Counted from the first letter of the stretch, positions 45,171 through 58,550 are shown. The stretch is DNA of 64,000 nt from Wyeomyia smithii (GCF_029784165.1 NC_073696.1:42363858-42427857), one strand, 5' to 3'. Made by a program: numbers and translations. Notes: generated from the sequence alone by a model not told the origin.

Positions 45171-48100
45171 ATTCGGACTCAGCGTCCAAAAATTATATAA
45201 GAACCAAGTATATTTTCCACGATTTGAAGACATTTTTTTGCTTGGCCAGCTTTTGTATGGAGTTGCCCCATTATTGTGCACAGGTGGAAGAGAAGAAGTA
45301 AATCAATCAAAAAATGACGACGTGCTTCAGGGCTCGTAACATGGTATAGGTAAATTTATTGAAAACGTGAAATTTTGTGATTTTTAGAAAAAACCTCGAA
45401 ATTCTAGTTTGTTTTTAAAATTCTATTATACATACTATCTATTTTATTTTAAAATAACAAGAGAAGTCTCCATGAGTAAGTATTTGTCTGGTTTAAGAGT
45501 AAATATTGGACTATCTTCGAAAAAGGCAACTGCAATTGGGAAAAAAATCATGACGAATGAATAAAAAATATGAAACGCTAAGATACAAAATAAAATATTC
45601 AAGTATAGAATAAATAGCTACCAATTAGGTAGTAGCAGAATAGCAGTTTGGATTCAATATGGTTGCATTAATGATTACTATTAATGTTTCGTACATTGAG
45701 TAGCGCAATTTATATTTTATTTATTTAGAATTATTTTTATTCGCAGTTTCCACAAGGCATGAAATAATTATTCACTTTGGTTCTTATTGTTGACCGTTTT
45801 TCTATTTTTGTTTATTTTGGGCTTGAATTCCACCATATCTAGTTGGAAAACGGCTACAACGATTTTTTTTCGCCTTTGTCGTTTGTATGAACACAGCAGA
45901 CCTTTACGCCAAGCGGTCGTTGTACTGGCTTATACCGTACAGTCGAGGACATTCGTCACGTTCGGCATGTTTTACAATGGCAACACCGGGGCCAGTCATC
46001 GTGCTGGGGCCGGTTGAATGAGAACCATTGCGTGCTTTTGTGTTCTCGACTCCTTTTGCCCTCTGTGTAGGTCGGAGCGATGCGTTATAGTAGGTCGGAC
46101 ACCACCATGGGCACCACGCGTTCGGTGTGCCTGTATTTTCGTGACCAACCTTCACTGCGAAAGCCTGCATACGTCCTTGAGCGTAAAACAACTGTGTGCA
46201 AGGTGCAAACTGCACCTGGATATTAGGTGGTGCTGAAAAATTCTGCTGAAGTCGGGAAATAGATGACTACAAATCAAAATTAGAACGGTTGGCGTGAGGG
46301 AATTGCTCATAAGGGTACGAAGCCTGATTGTTGGCAATAGGATGACAGTGTTCAGGGCAGCATGCTGATATTGTTGACATCGACCGTGCTTCTGAACCAA
46401 TTGGAGTGATTTAGGTGACCAGTGCTGGTGTTTTTCACTTTTACAGCGGTACTCTGTAGGAGAATGCTCCACAGCAAACTAAAACGATAAATGAAGCAGA
46501 TGGTGCGAGGTATAGGATCCGCATCTTGCGCAATCTAGAGGAACTTTCGCCAGAAATAGGCAGTAGGTATGCAATTCGCAGTTTCTACAAAGGTGCAAAT
46601 TATAACCAGTGAACCATGCGATGGATTTCAACGCCTACGTGAGGGTGCTCTCATCTGTAATAGCGTGATGAATGGCCTTTGAAGGACGATATGTGCTGTT
46701 GGAATGTGGCTGCCTAAGCAAATACCACAATTGTTATTTGATTGCCCTCGACGCCTTGCGAAACTTTTGTAACCAGGAAGAGATCTGTAGATAACAGTTG
46801 TATTTGAAAACAATACTTCGAGTGCTTTCTAAAAACTGTTGGCACATGCTGATGTCCTTATTTCAATACAAATAAGTATCTATATAGATTTTTAAAAAGG
46901 CACAAAATATGAAAAAATAATTCGAAAGAATATGTTATAATAAAAAGATATTTGTGATACCAGAAGAGAAAGGTTCGCTTCGAGAAAAGCGACAAACGGA
47001 TAAATGATATACAGTAGTAGTATATTTGAAAGCAGTATAAAAATACAACAACTTATTCGACATCGTTGGCGATTAGTAATATAAACAATACCAGCAACGT
47101 TTTGCTTCAAGTGTCGAAAAAGTTTGTTAATTTCAATAACGTCAGTATAATCGTTATTACGCAATACCTGCATTAACGGAAAGCTGTCGGCTCATGGGTA
47201 CTATACCCAACTCATAAACCCTCTTCATCCCATAAGTACTTCATCGCAAAATTAGAACCACACTTTATATCCGTTTTTGCTACGTACATTAAATGAGGTT
47301 CTTTCGTAGCATAGTGTGTGTGTATGCTTCATCAAAAACAGATTAGATTGATCCTCGTTAGAGAACGAGCTCCACTTAGGGATTTCGCCCCTTTTCCAGC
47401 CGGTTGCTGGATCTCAGCGGGAAAGGGATCAACGTTTACATATTCTAATCTAAATAACAATGCTGGTGAAAGATAACACCGTTCGCTACACAGACACTGT
47501 TTTACTGTGGAAACAAAGCTCTCAACCGGCAGGGAGTGAGTGAATCTACACTTGCGTCTAGAAACCAGCGGAGTCGAGTGTGGGGTGCGGTGCAATCGTA
47601 AGCTGGCGTGGGGTAGAAGTTTTTTTTTTTGAGCTTCTCTCAGCGGAAGAAAAGGCGGCCCGGGATTTATAGCGAAAGAAAAGTTATTAAACTTTGCTAA
47701 TCAAAATCGTATTACCCGAAGCAAACCGAGTTGCGGTCGATGGTCGGACGCATTCCTGCCGAAGCTGTGACGCAAGAGCAATACCCCCAGGCCGATGGCT
47801 TTAGTATTTGAATTTCACCAGCTGAAGAAATTCACCTATTGATTTCGCATCACAAAACTAGTGCCAGTACGAGCGTCGTAAGGCCACGAAACAATGTCCA
47901 ACCCTGATAGGCACGTGGGGAGATTTCCACGGAATCCGAAGTGCTTCTCCTACATAATGTGATAAGAATGATTTATAGCTTACTGCTGCTGGTAGTAGGT
48001 TAAGTTTTAATTAGGTTTTCGACCGACAAGACGCTACCAAAATGCGTACGAATGGCTGAATAGCATAGTAAGTAGAGAGAAATTAGCGGTGCGGAAAAAA

Positions 48101-49828
48101 CGAATTTCCGCAATCGTATGCGAGTAGGAGAAAAACTTCGGCCCTCGGAATGATGTGGAACAAATTTCACTCATCCGCGTGGCTGAACAGCGGATGATCC
48201 AGAACTGCCGGCGCAGTCCTGCTGGCAGTGACAGACGGAGAGGCCAGCAGAAGTGCTAACGGACTAGTGACAGGTTGTGTAACATGACATGTACAATGAA
48301 TTTCAGTTTTCGTTTGCCGCGGCTGCGGGTGATCATGATACTCGGATACAGCGGGCGACACTTAGCGAGAGATCTATATTATGTTGCAGTTTGGAGTGTA
48401 CGGTGAGTGCATTCCGCACTGAACAAAGCAGGCACATACGCATTCCTCCATGGTTATTCTTGAGTGTTCGTTCCATTCGGACACACTTCTGCTGCTGCTG
48501 GTTGTCTGGGGTACGATGATGGATCATGATGATACGATGATTTATTTCATTTTCATTCATTGTAGCTGCTGTATCGTAGGTAAGAAAATTAATACATTGC
48601 GTTACGAACTTTGTGCAACAGCACATATACTCACAAAACACAGGTGGGCTCTTTTTTCTGGAATCTGTGTTCGTGAGTTCATAAAAATGAAAAAAAAAAT
48701 TCTAATAACATTTTTATTTTTTTATCATTCTCAGTCGTTGTGTAACCAGACCGAACCAAGCGCCATTTTTTTTTTTTGAAAAAATTGGGTTATTACCACC
48801 AGTGGATGTGAAAATGAATAACTTATCTTTCATGAAAAAACGAAATCGTTTGAACATCTAATGATATTATAATAAAAATTCTCTGTACCAGCTTGCCAGA
48901 AACATACAGGATGGGCAAACTATGAACGCCGATGACTCGAAATAATGTTTTAGGCGCATGGTTCGGTTTGGCTGCTCGCCGACAACTTATCAATTTATTT
49001 TTAGATTCTGACAAAAAATTGAATATTTTAATGGTAGTAACAGTACTAAAACATGTTAATTAATTGTGAAATAGAAGCGCACCTTCGAAAAGGCGTACAG
49101 TACCATTAGGCATATCTACAATTTTTTACTTTTGAGGGGTTTCACACTAACTCGTCTATGGACCTGTTCACTCCGTCTCAGGTTGCAACTATACTCTGTT
49201 TTTTTTTTCGAACGAGTGAAATATAACAGGTTCTTCGAATTCATGCTAAATTTTCAATTGTTACTTTAAAATCAGTAATTAAAAATGGTCCTTTTTGTAA
49301 CAAATTTGTTACTTAGAAGCAATAAGATTCTTTTGTTCTCAAGTAACAAAACGCACTGTCGTATATTTTGCGCGTCACAAGTGTCTTCCATCTGCAGCGC
49401 ATTCGCTGTACCTACATGTATCATTTTGTTCGTCGTACGCATACAGAGTAGAGAGAACATGCGACAACAGCTGCCAGGTATGTTGTATTGATATGCAGAT
49501 GTTGATGATTTCAAAGTCTTCATATGATTCTTTTAACTACATCACGAACTGTAGTCTGTTTTGAAAAACACACAAAAAAAATTGATTTGTTGCCAGCGAA
49601 TACAAACCATGTTAAACCAAGTTCCGCATATATTTTTTTTTCGTTCCCTTGATTCGTTTCTGGCTAAACTTTATCGTGTTAACCACGAAATAGAAATATT
49701 GGGACATGTGTGATAGTTAAAAATTTATGCCAAGATAAACAACCCTTGTTCACTTTTTGCTGGGTTTACAATCATCTCGGGCAACTCTGGTCGCAACGTG
49801 ATACAAAAAACATATTACTGAAGAATTT
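45171..49828. other. No gene recognised
   Basis: About 4.6 kb without identifiable element boundaries. Parts near 45,900-46,480 and 47,330-48,300 are less AT-rich and hold frames of 60-106 codons on both strands, none with a domain I recognise. These could be host intron or leader sequence. Confidence 0.4.
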
Positions 49829-49829
49829 C

Positions 49830-50266
49830 CCCGATCAGAAGAGCATAACTAAAAAATTACAAAATTCTATCAACGCGAGATACAAATAACATATTTTGGT
49901 ACAATTTTGTATTTTTCCAAATAACTTTGGTAACAAAATTGAAACTGAATGTGTTATAATAACAAAACCTGAAATGAAGTAGTTCTGAAACAAGTCTAAC
50001 TAATTTTTCGTTCTTATCAAAACCTGTTGTTTCTAACAATGTTTGTTATTATATTGTTCTATATACTATCTTATTTTGTTAGAAAGCTGATACATTAGTA
50101 ACAAATTTTGATTAGTAACAAATTTTGATACTAGTAGAATCATTTCTGTTATAATTTCTGTTATTTTAACACCTAACGGGATCAAATTGAAAACACAGTC
50201 TGTGAGGTTTTACCTGTAATAAACTAACAGCTTCTGTTACATTTTTGTTTTTTCTTTCTGATCGGG
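49830..50266. repeat. MITE with CCCGATCAGAA inverted ends
   Basis: CCCGATCAGAAGAG at the left is matched by the reverse complement of CTTTCTGATCGGG at the right. The interior is AT-rich and repeats words such as TAACAAATTTTGAT and TTCTGTTA. No coding content; the superfamily is undetermined. Confidence 0.6.
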
Positions 50267-50995
50267 TCCATCTGTAGAGTCAAATATGGCCTTCAAAATA
50301 AAGTCTCGAGATATTTCAATATTGCTCTTGCAAGTGTGATTAGGAGAGCGGGGCTTAACACGAAAAATAAGTAAGGATTGAGGTATCCACGATTTTGGGA
50401 TTGCGGAATGTTTGTCTTGAAAAACTTTAGAAGTCGTTCGACGCCAGCGATGTGAAAATTAAAATAACAACGTTCGAGCTTTGTGGAAACTTCACGCTGA
50501 AAAGAAGATTGGCTTAGGTAACTCAGCAGTATTGTTGGCGCAACCGATACCGTTTTCCAAAATAAACTCGACATACAGACTTGAATCACTTATGACACCA
50601 TCGATCTGCACATCTGGTGTGGTTATATAAGCTCGATAGTCTCGAGTTAAAAATCGGAATAAGCTTTATCGTTGGTCTGTTTAACGTTATTGACCAGGAC
50701 ACGAAATTTGTTCAGTCTGGCCTGGAAATTGGTAAATTAGCGGTTTTGATTTTGGTGTTGCTTTGGGCCGAAAGTAGACAACCAAGGAGCCTTTCGCTCC
50801 ATCTGGATACAGCCTGGTAATAGTGTTGACTAAAATAGGAGTAGAAAAGTCGTGAACAGAAGAGAAATCTGTGTAAATTCCAGAATTCACGTGAAAAATA
50901 CCGTGTCAATTTTAAGATCCGTGTAGAAACCACCGTAATGAGGAATAGAAAACGCACTTGACAAATTCCAATTTACTTGTTTGCACAATATAAAT
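50267..50995. other. No gene recognised
   Basis: Short frames on both strands without recognisable domains. Confidence 0.4.
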
Positions 50996-50999
50996 ATTT

Positions 51000-51400
51000 T
51001 CAGAATCGGGATGATGCTCAGAGGTCGGTAATCAACCGTCGATATCATTTCAATTCCATAATGACGACTTCCGGTCTTTTAATAACAGACTAAATTGATC
51101 AAATATCATTTATTTATAGTAGAGCTGCCTTGGATAACCAATACCTTTCAAGTAAAGCAAAATTTCGAGGGATTTTCTGAAAAATCATTATCAAGTAATT
51201 TTCAGAAAAAAATCATATCCAGAAATAAATTTCCTATAAGGCAAAATATGAGTTAATTTGACGGGGGTTCTACTGAAGGAAGTTGTCCAACCAAGCATGT
51301 TCTACTTCCGTGATGCTCAGAATTTGAATATTAACTTTAGATGCCATTTTTAAATTCAAAATGGCAACTTCCGGTTCCAGTTTTTTTTATTTTGACTGTA
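51000..51400 (+). repeat. Dispersed repeat (GACTTCCGGT type)
   Basis: Contains GGGATGATGCTCAGAGGTC, CCATAATGACGACTTCCGGT and AAAATGGCAACTTCCGGTT in succession. It is the same family as 7,090-7,320, in a tandem-like arrangement with diverged units. Confidence 0.55.
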
Positions 51401-51786
51401 TAAAATTTAATCAGAAATAAATGTTGTTGACGTTTCCGTCTAATTTTTTCGACCATCTCCAGACTTTTGATTTTAATTTTATTACATATAAAATGCAAGA
51501 AAAAACTACATAATAAATACTTTGTTTTTACAGCTTACTAAACTCGTGAGCCCTTCGGCTGGTTTTTGGGGTTTCTCTACATTTATGTGTAATAAAATTG
51601 AAAATAGAGGTCTGAAAGTGATCATAACAATAAAAAAGTAGACCGAAACGTCGACAGATTATGTTAAAATGTAAATGAAAGCTCATTGGAAGTCATTTTA
51701 AATCCAATAAAATAAACCACATGGTGATAAGAGCCCAAGATTATTTAAATTACATTTTTGCCTAAGAGCCTAAGATAGTACTTTTT

Positions 51787-51995
51787 TCCAGCTGGTCTCG
51801 AGGTACGATGCTGGCCTAACAAGCCAGTCGTCGAAGGTTCGTGTCTTGGCTCGAGAAAGACTGTTAGTGTCAGTAGGATCGTAGCGCTAGCCCTGCAATT
51901 GACCAGTATATTAAACAGGTAACTGCGAATTGTATGTATAATAAACAGAAGGTCGAGTTCAGAATCGGAATGTAGCACCAAGGCTTTGCTTTGCT
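51787..51995 (+). mobile_element. tRNA-derived SINE
   Basis: The head folds like a tRNA: box A-like GGTCTCGAGGTACGATG, an anticodon arm of CTGGC and GCCAG around the seven-base loop CTAACAA (51,811-51,827, anticodon AAC), then box B-like GAAGGTTCGTGTC. The tRNA-unrelated body (AAGACTGTTAGTGTCAGTAG, GTAGCGCTAGCCCTGCAATT) runs to about 51,995, ending with GGCTTTGCTTTGCTTG. It is typical of mosquito SINEs mobilised by LINE machinery. An internal Pol III promoter is expected. Confidence 0.75.
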
Positions 51996-51999
51996 TGTC

Positions 52000-52820
52000 T
52001 GAGTGTAACTGCACGTAATTTGGAAAACAAGAAAGTTTAAGGGCATATTTTTTCAAATAGAACAAAAACGTGCCTCGTGATACAATTTTCGGTTTTCATT
52101 TTTGAGTTAAATTTTTTTCAGTGTGTACATATTTTAAAACAAGTAATACATAAACAAATAAAAAATAGTAAAGTTTTTTTTTTACACGTGCTTTACGACG
52201 TTTTTTCAAATAACGCGTTTTTTAAAAAAATCGCAGTTTTTCTAATACGGTTTCTTGCACGATTTTCAGTCCTCGCGTGAAACAGTTACAGTAAGAAACA
52301 GTAACGGTAACGGACTACAGCAAGCTGATTTTTTACATTGTTACATGTTAACACGATTTTTTTTCTTTTACACGATTTTTTACGACGTTTTTTTTTCAAA
52401 TAACGCGGTTTTTTCTTAACGGTTTTTTTTGCACGGTTCGTATCCCCCACGTAAAAAATACTTTACTGTACTCTTTAAAAATTAGTAGGAGGGTGGTATC
52501 CAAGACACGACCGCATAGTTGACGTAGGACTACAACAATTTTATAATTTTATTCTGAAGCTATGTTTGATTTGAGCTCGTTTTACTTTTGTAGTTTGCTT
52601 GATTTATTTAACAAATTTAAGCTCAACATCGTCCAAAAGGAAGGTATTTTGGTTCGGGTGGCAATATCAAATATCTAGGTCGTCAGCCCAAATTCATCAA
52701 GCGACATCTCAAAAGACTTGGAACTAAAACTAGTTCATGGGGTGGCCATTTCTACTGTTAAGGTCGTCTTTGGCCATTTAAAAAGTCAAAAAGTCATGAA
52801 AAAAGAACCGTTCATTATTG
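52000..52820. other. AT-rich low-complexity sequence
   Basis: Contains several repeats of CGTTTTTTCAAATAACGCG and TTTACACG near 52,185-52,440, in an otherwise featureless stretch. Confidence 0.45.
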
Positions 52821-52826
52821 GCATTG

Positions 52827-52875
52827 GTTCGATTTTGGCAACAGAACAAATTCTGGCGTGTTGCCAAAATCGAAC
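52827..52875. repeat. Perfect hairpin, 17 bp stem
   Basis: GTTCGATTTTGGCAACA at 52,827-52,843 pairs exactly with TGTTGCCAAAATCGAAC at 52,859-52,875 across a 15-base loop. It may be a tiny MITE or a junction of two copies of one repeat end. Confidence 0.7.
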
Positions 52876-52941
52876 GGGGTCTGTATTTTGATTATTTCTT
52901 TGCAGCACTCTATCTTAGAAGAAAAAATATTTTTTTTTAAC

Positions 52942-53222
52942 ATTCACAATGGTCCAGAAACCAAATTTAGGGGGAAATTTGGGTCTAGAGCTCTATAGCA
53001 ATCTTTTAGAGAAAAACTTTTTTTATACAAAGTTACTTAAAATTATTGGAGCTATAAAATTGTAAAACAAAGTTTTCTATCTACAAAACAAAAAAGTTAG
53101 ATACTTGATAGCATCTAAAATTTTGGTCACCCTTATTTTTGATACTTTTTCAATAAATATTGCTACAGAGCTCTAGGCCCAAATTTCCCCCTGAATTTGG
53201 TTTCTGGACCACTGATGAATGT
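52942..53222. repeat. MITE-like inverted repeat, about 70 bp arms
   Basis: The arm 52,942-53,012 (GGTCCAGAAACCAAATTTAG, AAATTTGGGTCTAGAGCTCT) is the reverse complement of 53,155-53,222 with about six mismatches. The loop of about 140 bp is AT-rich. No clear target duplication. Confidence 0.65.
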
Positions 53223-53224
53223 CT

Positions 53225-54988
53225 TTCATTCTAATACAGCGAATTTTCTTTAATACGCGAAAAGGCAACCTTCTATAAAATATTTAATTGAGTACGATTT
53301 AGTAGAAATTAAACTTCCTTCTATCTTTATTTGTCTTGTTGGAGTTGGCTCACTCACCGATCACAAAGCGGCAAAGATGTCATTTAATTTTTTTTCCTGC
53401 AGTCACAAGCTCGTGGAAAAAATATCGATAACGAATTTCAGTTTTAGTAGAAAATGTATATTTACAAAAAATTTGGAATTGAGAAAGAATTTTATGAACA
53501 TGTTAACATTCAATTCAGGTCAATTTGAAAATTTTATCAGTATACAGAATCAATCAAAAAAATAAAATTTGATCAGTTTCAAGATACCAAAGAACGACGA
53601 AGATACCATATTTGAAAGTTGTGTGTATGTTATCTTCGAAAATAAACTGGGCTAGAGTGATGCACAACATTAGCCCCAGCAATTAATGTTTGCATAGCGT
53701 TGTTCAATTACAAGTAAGGTTATGGAAAGTTATATTTTCTTGCAAATGCTAATTCAAAAAAATTTTCAATTGAAAAATACAAATACTAATGTCGGAACTC
53801 TATTATCAAGATGAAATGAATTTGGTTTTCCTCTATACCGTCGCCGCGGGATGCAACTAGTATTGTCATATTGGACTAACTCATTTAGCTAGTAAAATAT
53901 ATTCATCAGTATAGCTCGTTTAACTACCTATCCAAAGATCTGTACGGAGCATTTTGGTTTTCTATTGTCTTTTAAATACCCCATAATCAGTTATTTAAAT
54001 TAATCTGAAAAAAGCAGAGTTCAAAAACAAACAAGGCATTTTGTCACTTGGCTTGACTGCACAAAAATGAATATTGAGTTTTTCTGCACTGACAGACGCG
54101 AGTAACCAGCGCTCTGTTCATACATTGCTCGGTGCAGTACTGTTGCCTGTGCCATCATATTCTCCTTCAAGACATCAGTTTTATTGCCATTAACATATTT
54201 ATTAACAGAAGAACGTAATACTGTCTGATAGTGGAGGTGGTTACAAACTTCCCGAAAAAGCTTCACCTCCAAGACATCAAAATAGTCTAGGCTCATCGAA
54301 GCTAACATTAGTTGACCTATTGGGACGGGGAGATTCTGTCAATTTTTTTTTGCCACTGCTATACAGGATGTCACAGCAGGCAGTTGGTGTCTATTCATGA
54401 AGTCTGTGCCAGGCGTGCTCGCATATGATTGGTACATTGTTGGTGAAAATTCGACCTTGAAACTTTTTTTAAATTTTCACTGTTTAACAATGAAGTGATA
54501 ATGAAAATTGAAGAATCACAAAATTGTCCATCATTTTATCAACCCAACGACATGTTGATTATTGTGATTCATCATGTGGTTACATCAGTATAACCGTTTG
54601 AAATCTATCATTCCGACGTTACATCATGGTTTTAGTTTTTCGCGGAATGTATCTCGATATAATGCGGTTAGACGTAGTCCTACGTCAAAAACTATTTTAT
54701 TTTGTAAGACTAGTACCTCTGTGATCATGATCTTCGTGGTAATAAAAATTTGTTACATTCGAACAATATTTCGTTTTTCGACCGATGTTTTGTAGATTCA
54801 ATAGTTTGAGTAACAAATTTGCGGATAAAAATTAAAAAAAAAAAAACATACTCATCTTAGATGAGAATATTCAGAAAACATCACAATATTGATTGAGTAT
54901 TATTTGTGAGATTTTTTGGCAGTATTGTTTGGGAAAGTAGTAAAACTAGTAATCTGAAAATCTTGCAGTTTGGTGTTAGATCTTTGAA
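53225..54988. other. No gene recognised
   Basis: AT-rich DNA. The palindrome-like GACGTAGTCCTACGTC near 54,670 is one of several in the window. Frames such as 54,021-54,308 (minus) have no known domain. Confidence 0.4.
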
Positions 54989-54990
54989 AT

Positions 54991-55311
54991 AAAAAGTTGC
55001 TTGTATTACCAATATTATTTAAATCCACTAAAATAATGTCAATGGCTGGATGAATTGAAATAAAATGCCTCTTTCGCATCACCCTGTAAATAAATGTCTT
55101 CTTCGGTGCTTTCTGTATGCGCGTGTTTCAAAATTGTAGCTCATGAACAAATTACATAAGCGTTTATCAAACAACAATTTGCAGCTACACATTGTGCAGT
55201 CATAAAGAGTCCATAGAATGCATTTCTCCTAGTGCCACATCCAGTGACTTGATCAGCTTTAAGTGACTTGTCAGAGAGGGCTGCCACACATGTCGTTATC
55301 GTCACAATGGT
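54991..55311 (+). repeat. Long direct repeat flanking the Tx1/L1-like element, left copy
   Basis: This 321 bp block is repeated at 58,685-58,992 with about nine base differences and a 13 bp difference (GGGCTGCCACACA, present only in the left copy near 55,278-55,290). Both copies stop matching right at the element borders. Confidence 0.9.
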
Positions 55312-55999
55312 ATGCGAAGAAGATGATGCTCAAGGAATCCGTGGATAAGAATGATATAGACATTGTACTTTTGCAAGAAGTTCATTCGATGATTTTTCAT
55401 TCGTGCACACTCATGAAGCTTTGGTGAATATAGGAATGACAAATAAAGGTACCGCGATTCTAATTCGGAAAACTTCAAAAGTCAGTAATTTGCTAATGGA
55501 TCCGGGAGGACGTATAATCTCTATACTGGTAGACGGTTTGAATATAGTGAATGTGTATGGACATTCTGGATCACAATACAGAGCTGACAGAGAATCGATG
55601 TTCACTGAGTCAATTGCTGTTCATTTCAACTAATCAGGTACTAGTAATAACTTGCTCGCGGGCGACTTTAGTTGTGTTTTAGAACCAATTGACTGCAAAG
55701 GGAAAATTTATAATTTTTTAAGTGGATTAAAAGCGGCCGTGGAATCCCTTGAGCTGCTGGACGTTGCTATTGGCCATAAAGGCTGGAAACGAGAGTACAC
55801 TTTCTTCAGAGGGGACTCAGCTTCTAGATTAGATCGAATATATGTGTCAAAAAATTTGTTCTCAGAAGTAAATCAGTGTCGCACAATACCCGTTGCTTTC
55901 TCAGATCATCATGCTGTGATAATCAAGTGTAAAATACCTTCAAATCAATTACCTATAGTTAATGGACGTGGCTACTGGAAAATTAATGAATATCTGTGA
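55312..55999 (+). pseudogene. ORF2 endonuclease part, Tx1/L1-like
   Basis: Apurinic-type endonuclease that nicks target DNA. Visible blocks: ESVDKNDIDIVLLQEVHS with the catalytic glutamate; KGTAILIRKTSKVSNLL; LVDGLNIVNVYGHSGSQ; LLAGDFSCVLEPIDC (GDFN variant); WTFF-like YTFFRGDSASRLDRIYVS; and AFSDHHAVIIKC with the SDH motif. A frame change near 55,392, a TAA after VHFN (55,631-55,633) and a TGA after INEYL (55,997-55,999) break it. The N-terminal strand with the first asparagine is absent because the element is truncated there. Confidence 0.88.
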
Positions 56000-56005
56000 A
56001 ACAAT

Positions 56006-58550
56006 TTGGCTATTCAAGAACAGTTTAAAATTCAATATGAAAAATTAAAAGAAAGGCGGAAGTTTACTGATAGCTTCAGTGAATGGTGGTCATACGATCT
56101 AAAACGTAAAATTAAACAATTTTATAAACAAAAGAGCTTTGAGCTTAATACTGCAAATAGACGTAAAAAGGACGTATGGCTAACAAAATTGAATGACCTT
56201 TGCGAGAAACAAAAAAACGGCGAAAATTTGTCAGACGAAATAAGTGTTGTGAAATCGAAAATTTTGGAAATTGAAGTAGAGAGGTTAAAAAGTTATGCTC
56301 ACCGTTTACAACCAGCATTGTTATTAAAAAATGAGAGAATGGGGCTTTTTCAGATGGCAAAATTGAATAAGCGTAGGCTAAATCCAAATATTTTATCTCC
56401 AAGAGCAAACGAAGGCGTGATTACTAGAACGAATGAACTGAAAAAAATTGTTTTTGATCATTATAACACATTGTTTCAAGAAAATCCCGTAATGGATAAT
56501 AATTTTATAGCACTGGATTTCGTGATAGAGCCCTTTAGTGAAGAGGAACTTTTAGAAACCATCAAAAGTGTTGCAAAAAAAAAAATCTCCAGGGCAAGAA
56601 AAAATTATAGAGCCCTTTAGTGAAGAGGAACTTTTAGAAACCATCAAAAGTGTTGCAAAGAAAAAATCTCCAGGGCCGGACGGTGTTACGTATGAATTTT
56701 ATATCGTATATTTCGACTTAGTTAAAAAAGAACTTTTGAACCTATTCAACAAATTCTTGAACAATTCCCTACTACCAATGGAAAGCTTTTCGAAAGGAAT
56801 CATAACGCTTATTCCAAAAACGGGCAATTCAAAAGAAATAGAAAATTATAGACCTATAAGTTTACTAAATACGGACTACAAAATATTCGCAAAGCTCATA
56901 GCTAAGCGCATCTCAGAAGGGATTAACGAAGTGGTTAATGAAGGTCAAACAGCGGTAGTTCCAGGAAAATCTTGTATCGATAATTTGGACATAATTCGAA
57001 CAATAATAATTAAAGCGCAGCAAGTTAAAAGTATGAAATTCGCGTTACTAAGCCTAGACCTAGAAAAAGCTTTTGATGTAGTTGATCATAGGCGATTGTG
57101 GGAAATTTTAGAGAAGTTCGGCTTGCCCTGTCCAGTAATATCAATTGTACAAAGCTTATACTTCAACGCAACTTCGCAGGTATTAGTAAACGGAAGTCTT
57201 ACCAGTGATATAAAAATAGGAAGATCAGTGCGGCAAGGTTGTCCACTTTCTATGACACTCTTTGTGTTGTATATTGAGCCCCTCATCAGACACATATACG
57301 CTTCCTTGAGGGGTATTCTGATCGAAACTCGGTTTATCAAAATAAAAGCTTTTGCTGACGATTTGACAATTTTGATTAGGAATGACGCTGAATTTGACGC
57401 GGTTTTGCAGATAGTGAAAGATTACTCCCACAGTGCTAGAATAAATATGAATTTAAAAAAATCAGGGTTTCTTAGAATCAATAATTGTGCTATCGGGCCC
57501 CAAATGGTATCAGAATGTGTAGAATTAAAAATTTTGGGATTGACGGTTTCAAGCAGGTCGAAACAGATGGTTGACAGTAACTTTACCAAATTGATAAAAA
57601 ACATTAGTTTCACGGTACACTTGTTTTCGACACGGAGGCTTAATCTGATAGAAAAAGTAATAATTTTGAATACAATTGTGCTATCTAAATTATGGTACAT
57701 AGCACAAGTAATTTTACCTAACAACAAGCACATGGCAAAAATTAAAATGATTGCTGGACAGTTTTTATGGAGCCACCACCCAAGTTTTAGAGTACAACGT
57801 GATCAACTGTATTTGGATACCACGCAGGGTGGTCTGAATTTGATTGACCCCGAAACACAGTGTCAGTCACTATATATTAAAAATTTAATTTTTAAAAATA
57901 AAGAGAGGATTGATCACCCATTAATCAAAATGAATACAATAATGCCCAAAAAATTTTTAGAACTGGCCCGAAATGTAAAAACCATGCAATACATTGAAAC
58001 AAATAAACAAATTTATAACTTTTTTCTTGCAAAGAAAACAATCGAAGTAAAAATTGTTCAAAAATTTCCCAGTCTTCAATGGGATATTATTTGGGAGAAT
58101 ATAGCACAGAATTATGTTTCAACGCAAGCACGTTCAGTATTGTTTGAACTGTTTAATGATTCATATCCTAACAAAGTGAAAATAAATAACCATAATTTTG
58201 CAAATATTGAAAATGGTTCCTGTGATACTTGTGGCAAACCTGATACAAATATTCATAGAATAAAATATTGTAAATATTCAAATGTGATCTGGAACTGGGT
58301 AACAGACATTGTTAAAATAAGGTTGGAACAGAATATAAATTCACCAGAAGATGTCTTACACAAAACAATCAACAATAAAAATTGTAAAGCAAAAAATGCA
58401 ATATGGCTGGTAGCAGAAGCTATATATTACAACATGATTTATTATAAAAATGCCAATTTAGAATGCTTCAAAAAACAAATAAGGGAAAAGAGATGGAATG
58501 ACAGAAAACTCTTCAGTGAGCACTTTAATACATTTCTTAGTATTTGTTAA
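56006..58550 (+). pseudogene. ORF2 reverse transcriptase and C-terminus, Tx1/L1-like
   Basis: The linker region 56,006-56,600 leads to the RT: SPGPDGVTYEFY, NYRPISLLNTDYKIFAKLIA, GQTAVVPGKSCIDNLDII, LLSLDLEKAFDVVDHRRLW, VRQGCPLSMTLFVLYIEPLI and KAFADDLTILI, with all catalytic aspartates present. A thumb and a long C-terminal domain follow, with CDTCGKPDTNIHRIKYC as a probable zinc motif. The frame from 56,568 to the TAA at 58,548-58,550 is uninterrupted. An 82 bp direct duplication at 56,525-56,677 shifts the frame between linker and RT. RQGCPLS and the GKSCIDN block are typical of the L1/Tx1 group. It would perform target-primed reverse transcription. Confidence 0.9.
56525..56677 (+). repeat. 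82 bp tandem duplication inside ORF2
   Basis: The block starting ATAGAGCCCTTTAGTGAAGA and ending near TCTCCAGGGC occurs at 56,525 and again at 56,607. The units are almost identical, differing mainly in the length of an A-run. Since 82 is not a multiple of three, the duplication breaks the reading frame. Confidence 0.9.

Noticed and set aside
49250..49560. Pair of opposing frames near TTGTTACTTAG repeats as a gene
   Set aside because: The sequence is AT-rich with TAACAAA words shared with the adjacent MITE and shows no protein signature.
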